A stretch of 64,000 nucleotides of DNA from Faecalicatena absiana (GTDB lineage Bacteria > Bacillota > Bacilli > Lactobacillales > Lactobacillaceae): assembly GCA_017309015.1 (NCBI GenBank), contig JAEDAG010000004.1, positions 150,087-214,086 of the forward strand, read 5' to 3'. Below, one piece after another: positions 9,592 to 18,600 of the stretch. The position numbers and the translations under genes were made by a program. The notes beneath the pieces are model-generated. The model saw only the letters and a list, made by a program, of their open reading frames with translations, was not told where the DNA came from and did not search any database. Each line of letters starts with the position of its first letter. Position 1 is the first letter of the stretch.

Positions 9592-11025
9592 TTGACTAAG
9601 CACTATCTTAATTATGTCAACGGTGAATGGAAAGATTCCGACGAAAGCATCGAAATCTTTAACCCTGCCACTGGTGAGTCACTTGGGACCGTTCCCGCGA
9701 TGTCACACGAAGACGTAGATGAAGTCTACGCCGCAGCCAAGAAGGCCTTCCCTGCTTGGCGTGCCCTGTCATACGTTGAACGGGCCAAGTACCTGGAGAA
9801 GGCAGCCGACATTCTTTACCGTGACGCTGAAGAAATCGGTTCTACCCTGTCAAAGGAAATCGCCAAGGGCCTCAAGTCAGCCGTTGGCGAAGTTGTCAGA
9901 ACCGCGGAAATCGTTGATTACACCGCCAAAGTTGGCGTAACCTTGAACGGTGAAGTCATGGAAGGCGGGGATTTTGATCCCGCAAGCAAGAACAAGATTG
10001 CCATCGTTCGCCATGAACCGGTTGGCCTTGTCCTGGCGATCTCACCATTCAACTACCCGGTCAACCTGGCTGGGTCCAAGATCGCCCCAGCGCTGATGGG
10101 CGGGAACGTAGTTGCCTTTAAGCCACCTACACAAGGCTCAATCTCCGGTCTGCTTCTGGCCAAGGCCTTCGCCGAATCCGGCCTGCCAGCCGGCGTTTTC
10201 AACACCATTACTGGCCGCGGACGGGTAATCGGGGACTACATCGTTGAGCACCCAGCCGTCAACTTCATTAACTTCACTGGTTCAACCGCCGTCGGCAAGA
10301 ACATCGGCAAATTGGCCGGCATGCGGCCAATCATGCTTGAGCTTGGCGGCAAGGACGCGGCGATCGTTCTGGAAGACGCCGACTTGGATTTGGCTGCCAA
10401 GAACATCGTGGCTGGGGCCTTTGGCTACTCCGGCCAACGTTGTACCGCCGTTAAGCGGGTCTTGGTCATGGATAGCGTGGCTGACGAACTGATTGCCAAG
10501 ATCATGGATGGCGTCAAGCAGCTGAAAGTTGGCATGCCAGAAACCAGCGCCGACATTACGCCTTTGATCAACACGCGCTCAGCCGACTACGTGCAGGGCT
10601 TGATTGAAGAAGCCGAGGAAAAGGGCGCCCAAGCGCTGACTGAGTTCAAGCGCGAAGGCAACCTGATTCATCCAATGGTCTTTGACAAGGTGACGACTGA
10701 CATGCGCCTGGCCTGGGAGGAACCATTCGGGCCAGTCTTGCCAATCATCCGCGTTGATTCCGTTGACCAAGCCGTTGAAATTGCCAACAAGTCTGAATAC
10801 GGTCTGCAAAGCTCCGTCTTCACCCGCAACGTGCAACGGGCCTTCGGCATTGCCGAAAAGCTGGAAGTCGGGACCGTGCACATCAACAACAAGACCCAGC
10901 GTGGGCCTGACAACTTCCCATTCCTGGGCGTTAAGGGGTCTGGCGCCGGCGTGCAAGGCGTCAAGTACTCAATCATGGCCATGACCAAGGTTAAGTCAAC
11001 CGTCTTAAACATCCAAGAAGACTAG
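9592..11025 (+). CDS. gapN: NADP-dependent non-phosphorylating glyceraldehyde-3-phosphate dehydrogenase
   Basis: 477 residues with a TTG start (LTKHYLNYVNGEWKDS), close to the 475 residues of streptococcal GapN. Aldehyde dehydrogenase motifs are present: NFTGSTAVGKNIGKLAG (Rossmann motif), LELGGKDAAIVLEDADLDL with the general-base Glu, and FGYSGQRCTAVKRVLVM with the catalytic Cys. The GYSGQRCTAVKRVLV run is characteristic of GapN rather than generic ALDHs. It oxidises glyceraldehyde-3-phosphate directly to 3-phosphoglycerate and supplies NADPH, bypassing GAPDH/PGK. An ATG 75 bp upstream in frame lacks a ribosome site. The gene is monocistronic with its own terminator. Confidence 0.94.
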   Translation: MTKHYLNYVNGEWKDSDESIEIFNPATGESLGTVPAMSHEDVDEVYAAAKKAFPAWRALSYVERAKYLEKAADILYRDAEEIGSTLSKEIAKGLKSAVGEVVRTAEIVDYTAKVGVTLNGEVMEGGDFDPASKNKIAIVRHEPVGLVLAISPFNYPVNLAGSKIAPALMGGNVVAFKPPTQGSISGLLLAKAFAESGLPAGVFNTITGRGRVIGDYIVEHPAVNFINFTGSTAVGKNIGKLAGMRPIMLELGGKDAAIVLEDADLDLAAKNIVAGAFGYSGQRCTAVKRVLVMDSVADELIAKIMDGVKQLKVGMPETSADITPLINTRSADYVQGLIEEAEEKGAQALTEFKREGNLIHPMVFDKVTTDMRLAWEEPFGPVLPIIRVDSVDQAVEIANKSEYGLQSSVFTRNVQRAFGIAEKLEVGTVHINNKTQRGPDNFPFLGVKGSGAGVQGVKYSIMAMTKVKSTVLNIQED

Positions 11026-11036
11026 CATTTATCACA

Positions 11037-11068
11037 AGATCCCCGCTCAAAGAGCGGGGATCTTTTTG
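11037..11068 (+). terminator. Terminator of gapN
   Basis: AGATCCCCGCT pairs with AGCGGGGATCT around a short loop, followed by TTTTTG. Confidence 0.9.
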
Positions 11069-11179
11069 TCTGTCTTTGTTTATTCATTTTAATTTTGATC
11101 TCATCAATTTAATCTATTAGTAATTTATTTGATCTAGTGGTAAATTGATAATAATACCGTATAAGAGGAGGCACAACTC

Positions 11180-12172
11180 ATGCCAATTACATTAGATAAG
11201 AGATTAGCCGCCATTGATATTCTGCGCAAGGAAAACATTTTCGTCATGGACAGCGAGCGGGCAGAAACCCAGGCGATCCGTCCCCTGCAGCTCTTGGTGG
11301 TCAACCTGATGCCAAAGAAGCAGAATACTGAAGTCCAACTCTTGCGTCACTTGGCCAACACCCCCCTGCAGCTGCAGGTTGACTTCCTCTATATGGCCAG
11401 CCACCATTCCAAGAACACGTCAAACGACTACCTGAAGACTTTCTACAAGACTTTCGGCGACGTCAAGGACAAGCGCTATGACGGAATGATCGTCACTGGC
11501 GCGCCGGTTGAGACCCTGCCTTTCAGGGAAGTCGACTACTGGGATGAACTGTGCGGCATCTTCGAATGGTCCAAGACCCACGTCTATTCAACCCTACACC
11601 TTTGCTGGGGTGCTCAGGCTGGCATCTACTACCACTATGGGATCGACAAGAACCCCCGGCCAGAGAAGCTTTCCGGGATTTACGAGCAGTTCATCAACCT
11701 GGAATCCCGCAATCCCCTGCTTCAAGGCTTTGACGACGTCTATAAGTGCCCGCATTCACGCTATACGACGACCCGTCCTGATGACGTTGAGCAAAATACG
11801 GATCTGGAGATCCTGGCTCAAGGCCCCGCCGTCGGCGTCTCAATCGCGTCTACGCCTGACATGCGGCAGATCTACAGCTTTGGACATCTGGAATATTCCC
11901 GCGACACTTTGGCCAACGAATATCAGCGGGATTTAAAGGCCGGGCTTGACCCAATCATGCCGGTCAACTACTTTCCAAATGACGATCCCAGACAAAAGCC
12001 GCGCATGGTCTGGAACCTGGCCGCCTCAACCTTCTTCAGCAACTGGATCAACTATGCCGTCTACCAGGAAACCCCATATGACCTCCAGCTCCTGCGCGAA
12101 GGGGTTCCCTTCCATGGCTACCTGCAAGGAACAAAGGCCGGACGCGAAGCAGAAAGCAAAAGACAAAATTAA
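11180..12172 (+). CDS. metA: Homoserine O-acetyltransferase (MetA/HTS family)
   Basis: About 330 residues, starting [20 protein letters not shown] as in MetA proteins. The nucleophile Cys142 lies in [19 protein letters not shown]; the catalytic His (about 236) and Glu (about 238) are in [13 protein letters not shown]. Residue 111 is Glu ([10 protein letters not shown]), the residue that in characterised MetA enzymes selects acetyl-CoA rather than succinyl-CoA, so the product is probably O-acetylhomoserine for methionine synthesis. GAGGAGG about 8 bp upstream sets the start. The gene stands alone with its own terminator, and the partly repeated AT-rich stretch 11090-11155 may contain regulatory sites that I cannot assign. 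Confidence 0.93.
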   Translation: MPITLDKRLAAIDILRKENIFVMDSERAETQAIRPLQLLVVNLMPKKQNTEVQLLRHLANTPLQLQVDFLYMASHHSKNTSNDYLKTFYKTFGDVKDKRYDGMIVTGAPVETLPFREVDYWDELCGIFEWSKTHVYSTLHLCWGAQAGIYYHYGIDKNPRPEKLSGIYEQFINLESRNPLLQGFDDVYKCPHSRYTTTRPDDVEQNTDLEILAQGPAVGVSIASTPDMRQIYSFGHLEYSRDTLANEYQRDLKAGLDPIMPVNYFPNDDPRQKPRMVWNLAASTFFSNWINYAVYQETPYDLQLLREGVPFHGYLQGTKAGREAESKRQN

Positions 12173-12189
12173 TAATCAGCACCAAAAGA

Positions 12190-12226
12190 GGGATGCAGCC
12201 GCTAGCGGCCGCATCCCCCTTTTTTG
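12190..12226 (+). terminator. Terminator of metA
   Basis: GGGATGC (12190-12196) pairs with GCATCCC (12211-12217); the loop contains the palindrome CCGCTAGCGG. CCTTTTTTG follows. Confidence 0.88.
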
Positions 12227-12271
12227 TTTTGATTTCTAATAAATCAGGGTGAAAGTAGTAATAATTGAATT

Positions 12272-13780
12272 GGTTCAGTATAAAAACTTGTGTAAACGGC
12301 TGTGAGATTTAGGATGCCTTTCGGGATATTTCCATTAATCGCAGAAAGAAGTATTCATCATCTGGATACCCATAACCCTTACGTCTCTCAGTCTTGATCT
12401 TATTGTTGATACCCTCAAGTTTGCCAGTTGATATCCCGTATTTGGCGAACGTGTAGATCCCTCTCAAATGGTTATTTAAGAGACGCGCAAACCAAATAAA
12501 GTGGCTATTCTCAGTTGCCTTGCAGATGTCTATGATCTCTTCAAGTCTAACGCACATTTCCACCTCGTCATGTGAGTTGTATGCCTGGTCTAGCAAGTCT
12601 TTGACGAGGTCTATTGTGAAGAAGAACTTGTTTTCTTCCAACAGCTCGTCATACCATGCTTCATTACCGCCATAAGCCTTTATTTCTGGTGTATTGAATA
12701 TTTCACCAGCAGTAGACACTAGCTTGCCTTGACGGGCATCCTCGTCCTTCTGAACTAATGTGGACCTCTTAGACATCAAGATGTAACGTGAGTTCTTAAG
12801 CAACTTAGCAGCCTCTGGAGAGCCTTCTTCAGCCAGCCGTCTTTGTTCATCCTTTCTGATCTCAGAAACCACTTTATCGTTGAAATTCTTGATAATGTGG
12901 AAGCGATCATAGACGATGTCTAGCTTGGGATAGCGCCCTTTAAAAGCTTCTTCGAAGTCTGAATTCATGTCGCAAGCCACCGCCTCAACTTTTGACATCC
13001 ACTCATCGCCAACATGATCCATAAACTCGAAAACAACGGCTTTCTTCTTGCCATGGGCTAAGTAGAGAATATACCCTGTTTCCCAGTCTATGATTGCGGT
13101 GGCGTACTTATGGCCATCGTGGAGCTTAAACTCATCAATGGCTAAGTATTTTGCCTGCCTTTCAGGTTTTATGAGTGTCTTGCCATCAGTTGTAAATTTA
13201 GACAGTAGAAGAGACTTGTGAATTGACTTTACAGTCATCTTGTCCAAGCCAGTAAGCCAAGCCACTGCCTTTAGAGTAAGGCCATAGCTTAACAGTTTCT
13301 CAGTGTATTCTTTTAAAGGTTTGGTGATGCGATAACCATCAGCTTTAAAAGGGATAGACTGGCTTCTAGTGTTGAATTGGCAATCAATGTTAAGACAACG
13401 AAAACGTGCATAGGACACTCTGATATTGGTGTGTACTCCACCAATAGCGACGTGCTTAAGGGTAGATTCTAAAGACCCATTTTTAACTAGTTTTCTTGAG
13501 CAATTAGGACAGAAGGTATCACCACGCTCATCTAGCTTTCCTACAAAGGTTAATCCACCTTCATTTTGAATTGGCTCGCCAACTTGAATAAAGTCGGTAA
13601 GACCAGAATTAAAGGATAAGACACCTTTGTTAGGCATAACATCTTGAGTAGTAACTGACAGTTCTGTATAATTCATAGTAAGAAGGGCTCCCCATGTTTT
13701 TGTCGTTATTAACATTGTAAGGGACAACCCTTCTTTTTTTGTTATCTAATTTCTATTTACACAAGAATTTATACTGAACC
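12272..13780 (-). mobile_element. Complete ISL3-family insertion sequence (1,509 bp)
   Basis: The ends are inverted repeats: GGTTCAGTATAAAAACTTGT at 12272 and, on the other strand, GGTTCAGTATAAATTCTTGT ending at 13780. It carries one intact transposase on the minus strand. The flanking 8 bp (ATTGAATT left, AAAATAAT right) do not match, so no target duplication is visible, suggesting deletion or recombination next to the element. Two decayed relatives lie at 26799-27137 and 47203-47523. Confidence 0.93.
12309..13676 (-). CDS. ISL3-family transposase
   Basis: About 455 residues from MNYTELSVTTQDV, which follows GGGAGCCC; an ORF extending to 13727 lacks a ribosome site. It has an N-terminal zinc ribbon (CPNCSRKLVKNG ... 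FRCLNIDCQF), an HTH (LKAVAWLTGLDKMTVKSIHK) and the DDE catalytic domain of the DDE_Tnp_ISL3 type with YLAIDEFKLHDGHKYATAIID, AVACDMNSDFEEAFKGRYP and a C-terminal KLEGINNKIKTERRKGYGY segment. The frame is uninterrupted, so this copy is probably active and could act on the decayed relatives through their conserved ends. Confidence 0.93.
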   Translation of the reverse strand: MNYTELSVTTQDVMPNKGVLSFNSGLTDFIQVGEPIQNEGGLTFVGKLDERGDTFCPNCSRKLVKNGSLESTLKHVAIGGVHTNIRVSYARFRCLNIDCQFNTRSQSIPFKADGYRITKPLKEYTEKLLSYGLTLKAVAWLTGLDKMTVKSIHKSLLLSKFTTDGKTLIKPERQAKYLAIDEFKLHDGHKYATAIIDWETGYILYLAHGKKKAVVFEFMDHVGDEWMSKVEAVACDMNSDFEEAFKGRYPKLDIVYDRFHIIKNFNDKVVSEIRKDEQRRLAEEGSPEAAKLLKNSRYILMSKRSTLVQKDEDARQGKLVSTAGEIFNTPEIKAYGGNEAWYDELLEENKFFFTIDLVKDLLDQAYNSHDEVEMCVRLEEIIDICKATENSHFIWFARLLNNHLRGIYTFAKYGISTGKLEGINNKIKTERRKGYGYPDDEYFFLRLMEISRKAS

Positions 13781-13782
13781 AA

Positions 13783-13872
13783 AATAATAAGAAAAAAGGA
13801 AAAGCAACAATTACTATCAAAGGCAAGAATCTATACACAGGAACAAGAAAGACTACATTTAAAATCAAGTAA
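13783..13872 (+). pseudogene. 3' scrap of a cell-surface repeat protein gene
   Basis: Starting directly at the ISL3 right end, the frame reads GKATITIKGKNLYTGTRKTT and ends FKIK-stop. This pattern is typical of the last beta-strands of bacterial Ig-like/YDG-type surface repeats. The start and body are gone and the scrap has no promoter, so it is a relic left by the insertion or an adjacent deletion. A strong hairpin follows at once. Confidence 0.6.
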
Positions 13873-13878
13873 AGATGA

Positions 13879-13907
13879 GGGAGCTGTCCACCAGGACAGC
13901 TCCCTTT
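13879..13907 (+). terminator. Terminator after the surface protein scrap
   Basis: A perfect 11-bp stem GGGAGCTGTCC / GGACAGCTCCC with an ACCA loop, then TTT. It marks the true end of the lost gene. Confidence 0.8.
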
Positions 13908-13965
13908 CATTATGCATCAGGCAAAAATGCCCCAGTCATATTGTTCAGTGCACCGATATCAATAT

Positions 13966-14166
13966 CTATTTGTTCAGATCCATCCGTGCAGCTTCCTTCA
14001 AAAGCTTCAGCGGGTACGGCAACACTGTTAACTCCTTGTATTTGACAAAAGTCACCTCTGTCATCTTCAGCATCCGGTAGACTTTCTCAGCCTCTTCTTC
14101 AAGAATATCACCTGAGAAACTGTTAATTATCCGCACAACTGATCCCTTGTCAATCGTCGTCTGCAT
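13966..14166 (-). CDS. Small hypothetical protein
   Basis: A 66-residue ORF, MQTTIDKGSVVRIINSFSG, ending KLLKEAARMDLNK. I do not recognise it. Its start overlaps the last 17 bp of the frame of the preceding broken ORF (14150-14375), so the two were probably translationally coupled. It is rich in charged residues with no membrane segment. It could also be the C-terminal part of a once longer gene. Confidence 0.4.
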   Translation of the reverse strand: MQTTIDKGSVVRIINSFSGDILEEEAEKVYRMLKMTEVTFVKYKELTVLPYPLKLLKEAARMDLNK

Positions 14167-14375
14167 CCCTGTCCTTATGCAAGGAGGTCAAGTAAAAGGT
14201 TACCTGCTGGTCGTTTACCGCCCGGTTGACGATCCCGAACAGTACCATACGTTTTTCCAAGGCCAGTTGACCGCTGCAGAATGCTAAGCAGGGCGCTCTT
14301 ATCCTGTCCTGTGATATCTTCAATGGCTGCTTGTGAGACACTTACACAAGGGAAGTAAGTCTGACTATTTTTCAT
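14150..14375 (-). pseudogene. Frameshifted small gene, SQAAIE[D/E]ITG family
   Basis: The frame beginning at 14375 (ribosome site GAAAGGAAG) gives MKNSQTYFPCVSVSQAAIED and continues coherently to about 14270. After that the plausible coding (LALEKRMVLFGIVNRAVNDQ ... DADDD-stop at 14150) is in another frame, pointing to a frameshift near 14262-14280. The segment PCVSVSQAAIEDITG recurs as PCVNGSQAAIEEITG in another broken gene at 54137-54360, so both are remains of one unrecognised family. A promoter (TTGCTA, about 16 bp, TATTAT) lies upstream around 14410-14445. Confidence 0.5.
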
Positions 14376-14520
14376 TTTTCTTCCTTTCAATAATCAGTTT
14401 TAATTAGCTTAGATAATATATTTATAACTGATCATAGCAATCTTTGTTAGCGAATACAGGGAGGCCGGCGGTTTGTAAGCGCTTTGCAACAAGTTGACTA
14501 GTTCAGCCAATCCTTCCTTC

Positions 14521-14549
14521 TTGACATTAGTCTACACACGGACTAAAAT
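14521..14549 (+). promoter_or_regulatory. Promoter with embedded operator for the marR-ABC exporter operon
   Basis: TTGACA (14521-14526), 17 bp, TAAAAT (14544-14549). An inverted repeat TTAGTC (14527-14532) / GACTAA (14541-14546) fills the spacer and touches the -10 box, an ideal position for repression by the MarR protein encoded next. Confidence 0.8.
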
Positions 14550-14578
14550 CTTAGTTATTGTCCACGAGGAGACTTTTT

Positions 14579-15043
14579 ATGATTAGTAAGAACCACGAAA
14601 GCATTTCAGAATTAGTAACCCTGGCCAGCGTCCGGGCGACTTACGCGTATGAGCAATATGACAAGCTCATGGGAATCACCCAGTACGAGAGCATCATTCT
14701 CTATGAGCTTTTCACCCATCCCCGCCTTTCGCAAAAAGAGTTGGTCTACCGCAGCGGCATCCCCAAGCAGTCCATCAGCAAGGGAATCCATATTTTACGT
14801 AAGCAAGGCTATCTGGAAGTCATCCCCGATGACCAGGACAAGCGCGTGAAATACTGTGCTTTGACCAAGGAAGGCAAGGCTTATGCCCAGAAAAAAGAAG
14901 CGCCGCTGCTGGCCCTCGAAATGCGCGTCATCGACAAGCTTGGACCAGACCGGGCCGAGCTGGCTTGCCAGATCCTAAATGAGTGGACCGACCTGCTATC
15001 CGCAGAAATAGCCAACTTAAAGGAGGAAAAACAGAAACAATGA
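14579..15043 (+). CDS. MarR-family regulator of the heterodimeric ABC exporter
   Basis: A 154-residue protein starting MISKNHESISELV; GAGGAG at 14566-14571 selects this ATG. The winged HTH is visible: ITQYESIILYELFTHPRLSQ, then GIPKQSISKGIHILRKQGYL as recognition helix, and the wing VIPDDQDKRVKYCALTKEGK. Its stop overlaps the start of the first ABC half-transporter (ATGA), so regulator and pump form one operon. Such MarR-ABC arrangements usually provide drug-inducible export. The operator between -35 and -10 suggests autorepression. Confidence 0.92.
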   Translation: MISKNHESISELVTLASVRATYAYEQYDKLMGITQYESIILYELFTHPRLSQKELVYRSGIPKQSISKGIHILRKQGYLEVIPDDQDKRVKYCALTKEGKAYAQKKEAPLLALEMRVIDKLGPDRAELACQILNEWTDLLSAEIANLKEEKQKQ

Positions 15044-16767
15044 AACTGCTATTGCCCTACTTCAAGCGATATAAGAAAGACGTCTTTGCCGCCTTGGTCA
15101 TGATCGTCTTTTCAGCCTTCGCTACTTTATACCAGCCCCGCCTGCTCCAGCAGGTGCAAAACGAGCTGATGGCCGACCAGCAGCAGGCCGTCATCCGGGA
15201 CACCGCCCTCTTGATTGGCCTGGGTCTGCTCTCGATTCTTACCGGGGTCTTGAACGTCTACTTTGCCTCCCGGATCACCCAGGGCGTCGTCAGCGACCTG
15301 CGCGAAGACACCTATGCCAAGATCCAGACCTTTTCTTTGGCCAACGTGCAGCAATTTTCATCTGAGTCGCTTAGCGTCCGCCTGATCAACGACATGCAGC
15401 AGATCATGAACATGATTATGACCATCTTCATGCAGCTGATCCGCATGCCTTTGATCCTGGTCGGCTCAATCGTGCTGGCGGTGGTCACGATTCCCCGCTA
15501 CTGGTGGGCGATTGTCGTTCTCTTGGCCTTGATGCTGGCGCTTGGCACGGTTGCCATCCGCCAGATGACCGCCATGTTTGACCAGTTCCAGATGTACATG
15601 GACAAACTTTCCGGCCGGACGGGGGAATTTTTGCAGGGGGTCCGGGTAGTCAAGTCCTTCAACCAGGGTCCGCAGGAAATCGCCAAGTTCAACCAGGATT
15701 CTGACGAATTGAATGAAGTCAACATCAAGGTGGGCTACTGGTTCTCCACTATCATGCCCGGCGCCCAGCTGATTTCCTACCTGGTCATCAGCCTGGTGGT
15801 CTACCTGATCGGAACCAGCATCCTGCAGCACCCATCAGACGTGGCGGTCATCAGTCCTTACGTCAACTATGTCTTGACCATGCTTTTTGCTATCTTGATC
15901 GTCGGCATGGCGGTCATGCAGATTTCCCGCGGGAACGTCTCCCTGCGGCGGATTCAGGAGGTCATGGACACCCAGCCAGACGTCGTCTTTAATGAAAAAG
16001 CTCCAACAGACGTGCTGGGCGGCTCAATTGAATTTGACGACGTCTCCTTCACTTACCCAGACGGCACCAAGCCGGTCCTGAAGCATATCTCCTTCAAGGT
16101 CCAGCCGGGGCAGATGGTCGGCATCGTTGGGGCCACTGGCTCGGGCAAGACGACTCTGGCCCAGCTGCTGGCCCGGCTGTACGATCCGACCACGGGAACG
16201 GTCAAGATTGGTGGCAGCGACCTGCGCCAGGTCAATGAGACCGCCCTGCGTAAGACGGTTTCCTATGTCTTGCAGAAGGCAATCCTGTTCTCAGGCACGA
16301 TTGCCGACAACCTGCGCCAAGGCAAGCAGGATGCTACGCCATATGAACTGGAGCGTGCCGCCCAAATTGCCCAAGCCAATGAATTCATCAAGCGCTATGA
16401 TGAGACTTTTGATCATGAAGTCGAAGAGCGCAGCGCCAACTTCTCTGGCGGGCAGAAGCAGCGCCTGTCAATTGCCCGCGGGATCATCGCCGGCAGTCCG
16501 ATCCTGATTCTGGATGACTCAACTTCCGCCCTGGATGCTGAAAGCGAAAAGCTGGTCCAGCAGGCGCTTGAGAAGCAGCTGCCGGAAACGACCACGGTCA
16601 TGATTGCTGAAAAAATCGTCTCCGTCATGCATGCCGACAAGATCCTGGTCTTGGATGAAGGCCGCCTGGTGGCTGAAGGCACGCATGAAGAGCTGCTCAA
16701 GACTTCGCCGATCTACCAGGAAATCTACCAGACCCAAAGAGCCAAGGAAAGGAAGGAGGAAATTTAA
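15040..16767 (+). CDS. ABC exporter half-transporter A (degenerate ATP site)
   Basis: 575 residues. An N-terminal ABC transporter type 1 membrane domain (six predicted helices, about 1-310) is followed by an NBD with Walker A VGATGSGKTTLAQLL and signature FSGGQKQRLSIARG. After Walker B the catalytic Glu is Asp (LILDDSTSALD), and the H-loop His is replaced (VMIAEKIVSV). These changes are typical of the degenerate partner in heterodimeric multidrug exporters of the LmrCD/BmrCD type. Its intact signature should complete the active site of the partner encoded downstream. The start MKLLLPYFKRYKKD overlaps the marR stop by 4 bp and the stop overlaps the next start by 1 bp. Confidence 0.93.
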   Translation: MKLLLPYFKRYKKDVFAALVMIVFSAFATLYQPRLLQQVQNELMADQQQAVIRDTALLIGLGLLSILTGVLNVYFASRITQGVVSDLREDTYAKIQTFSLANVQQFSSESLSVRLINDMQQIMNMIMTIFMQLIRMPLILVGSIVLAVVTIPRYWWAIVVLLALMLALGTVAIRQMTAMFDQFQMYMDKLSGRTGEFLQGVRVVKSFNQGPQEIAKFNQDSDELNEVNIKVGYWFSTIMPGAQLISYLVISLVVYLIGTSILQHPSDVAVISPYVNYVLTMLFAILIVGMAVMQISRGNVSLRRIQEVMDTQPDVVFNEKAPTDVLGGSIEFDDVSFTYPDGTKPVLKHISFKVQPGQMVGIVGATGSGKTTLAQLLARLYDPTTGTVKIGGSDLRQVNETALRKTVSYVLQKAILFSGTIADNLRQGKQDATPYELERAAQIAQANEFIKRYDETFDHEVEERSANFSGGQKQRLSIARGIIAGSPILILDDSTSALDAESEKLVQQALEKQLPETTTVMIAEKIVSVMHADKILVLDEGRLVAEGTHEELLKTSPIYQEIYQTQRAKERKEEI

Positions 16768-18536
16768 TGTCCAACACCCAGAAGTCCCTTGCCTATCTTA
16801 GGAAATACCTGCGCGCCTATCAGAAGCCGATCGTGATTTCCGTAATGATCTACCTGCTGGCCACTGCCGCCCAGGTAGCCGCGCCAACCCTGCTGGGGAT
16901 GGCGGTTACCGACTTGTCGGCTTTTGTCAAAGAAAGCGCCCAAGGCCATGCCACCCTAACCCGCTTCTACCAAGCCTTGACCTGGATGGCAGCCTTCTAT
17001 GCCTTGAACTCCATCGCGACCTACATTGCCTGGATGATGATGACGCGCTTTAACGCCAATGCCAACAATGACATGCGCAAGGGGCTGTTTGGCAAATTGC
17101 AGCGGATGACCATCCGTTACTTTGATACCCACCAGGACGGGCAGATCCTTTCCTTGTTCAACAGTGACCTGGACAACATCTTCAACGCTTTGAACAACGC
17201 CTTTTTTGAAATTATTTCCCAGTCCATGCTGTTTATCGGGACGATCATCGTGATGTTCGCCATCAACTGGAAACTGGCCATCAGCGTGGTAATCACCACC
17301 CCTTTGATCCTGCTCTTGAGCTTTATCATCATGAAAAAAGCCCGGGTCTACCTGGACCACCAGCAAGACCGGGTGGGTGAGCTCAATGCCTACATCAACG
17401 AGCAGCTCAACGGGGAAAACATTATCATCACTCAAGGCCTGCGCGAGCAGTCTGTAGCCGGCTTTAAGAAAGAAAACGCCAAGGTGCGGGAAGCCATGTT
17501 CAAGGGGCAGTTCTACTCTGGCATCCTGAACCCGCTGGTTTCCGGCTTCTCGCTGTTAAACTTCGCGATCGTGATCGCTACTGGCGCTTACATGATTATG
17601 ACCAAGCAGGTCAGCCAGGCGGCCGGCCTGGGCTTGATCGTGACTTTCACCGAATACTCCTGGACCTATTTCCAGCCGCTGACTCAGGTAACTTCCATCT
17701 ACTCCATGCTGCAGCTGGCCTTAACCGGGGCCCGGCGCCTGGAAACGGTTGAAGCGCAGGCTGAAGAGGATACGGTTCCAGATGGGAAGACCATTTCTGG
17801 AGTGAATGAAGCCGTTCGCCTGGAAGATGTGCACTTTGGCTACACTCCAAACAAGGAAATCCTGCACGGGGTATCAATTGAGGTGCCTAAGGGTCAGTCA
17901 GTTGCTGTCGTTGGCCCGACCGGGTCTGGTAAGACGACAATCATGAATTTGATCAACCGCTTCTATGACGTAAACAGCGGAGCAGTTACTTTTGACGGCA
18001 CTGATGTCCGGGACCTGCAGCTGGAAAATCTCAGAAGCAATGTCGGGATTGTCTTGCAAGACTCAGTCCTCTTCTCTGGCACGGTAGCTGACAACATCCG
18101 CTACGGCAAGCCGGATGCTTCTATGGATGAAGTTATAGCCGCGGCTAAGGAAGCCCAGCTGCACGACTTTGTCATGACCCTGCCCAAGCAGTACGACACG
18201 CCGATTGAGAATGGCCAGGCCAACTTCTCTACCGGGCAAAAGCAGCTTTTGTCAATCGCCAGAACTATTCTGGTCGACCCGGCCTTCCTGATCCTGGACG
18301 AAGCAACTAGCAATGTCGACACGGTTACGGAAGAAAAGATCCAAAAGGCCATGGACAATGTGATTGCTGGCCGGACCAGTTTCGTGATTGCCCACCGTTT
18401 AAAGACGATTTTGAACTCAGACAAGATTGTCGTATTAAAGGACGGCCAGGTTATTGAAGAAGGACCGCACGCTGACTTGATCAAGAAGCGCGGCTTCTAC
18501 TACAAGCTCTACACCAGCCAGATGGCTTTTGAATAA
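16767..18536 (+). CDS. ABC exporter half-transporter B (catalytic ATP site)
   Basis: 589 residues with a type 1 exporter membrane domain followed by an NBD. Walker A GPTGSGKTTIMNLI, Walker B FLILDEATSNVDT with the catalytic Glu, and H-loop FVIAHRLKT are canonical. The signature is degenerate (FSTGQKQLLSIART instead of SGGQ). Together with half-transporter A this gives exactly one competent ATP site, as in known heterodimeric exporters. The TAATG overlap with the upstream gene fits fixed 1:1 synthesis. Substrates are probably amphipathic drugs or peptides, which the sequence cannot decide. Confidence 0.93.
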   Translation: MSNTQKSLAYLRKYLRAYQKPIVISVMIYLLATAAQVAAPTLLGMAVTDLSAFVKESAQGHATLTRFYQALTWMAAFYALNSIATYIAWMMMTRFNANANNDMRKGLFGKLQRMTIRYFDTHQDGQILSLFNSDLDNIFNALNNAFFEIISQSMLFIGTIIVMFAINWKLAISVVITTPLILLLSFIIMKKARVYLDHQQDRVGELNAYINEQLNGENIIITQGLREQSVAGFKKENAKVREAMFKGQFYSGILNPLVSGFSLLNFAIVIATGAYMIMTKQVSQAAGLGLIVTFTEYSWTYFQPLTQVTSIYSMLQLALTGARRLETVEAQAEEDTVPDGKTISGVNEAVRLEDVHFGYTPNKEILHGVSIEVPKGQSVAVVGPTGSGKTTIMNLINRFYDVNSGAVTFDGTDVRDLQLENLRSNVGIVLQDSVLFSGTVADNIRYGKPDASMDEVIAAAKEAQLHDFVMTLPKQYDTPIENGQANFSTGQKQLLSIARTILVDPAFLILDEATSNVDTVTEEKIQKAMDNVIAGRTSFVIAHRLKTILNSDKIVVLKDGQVIEEGPHADLIKKRGFYYKLYTSQMAFE

Positions 18537-18547
18537 GGGAAACATGC

Positions 18548-18590
18548 AAAAAGGACACCTGTCACGAATAGTGATGGGTGTCCTTTTCTT
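18548..18590 (+). terminator. Terminator between ABC exporter and rhodanese gene
   Basis: GGACACC ... GGTGTCC with a second inner pairing (GTCAC/GTGAT), followed by TTTTCTT. It is probably used from both sides. Confidence 0.8.
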
Positions 18591-18600
18591 ATTACTCGCC

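Noticed and set aside
12264..13788. Target duplication around the complete ISL3 copy
   Set aside because: The 8 bp on each side do not match, so none is claimed.
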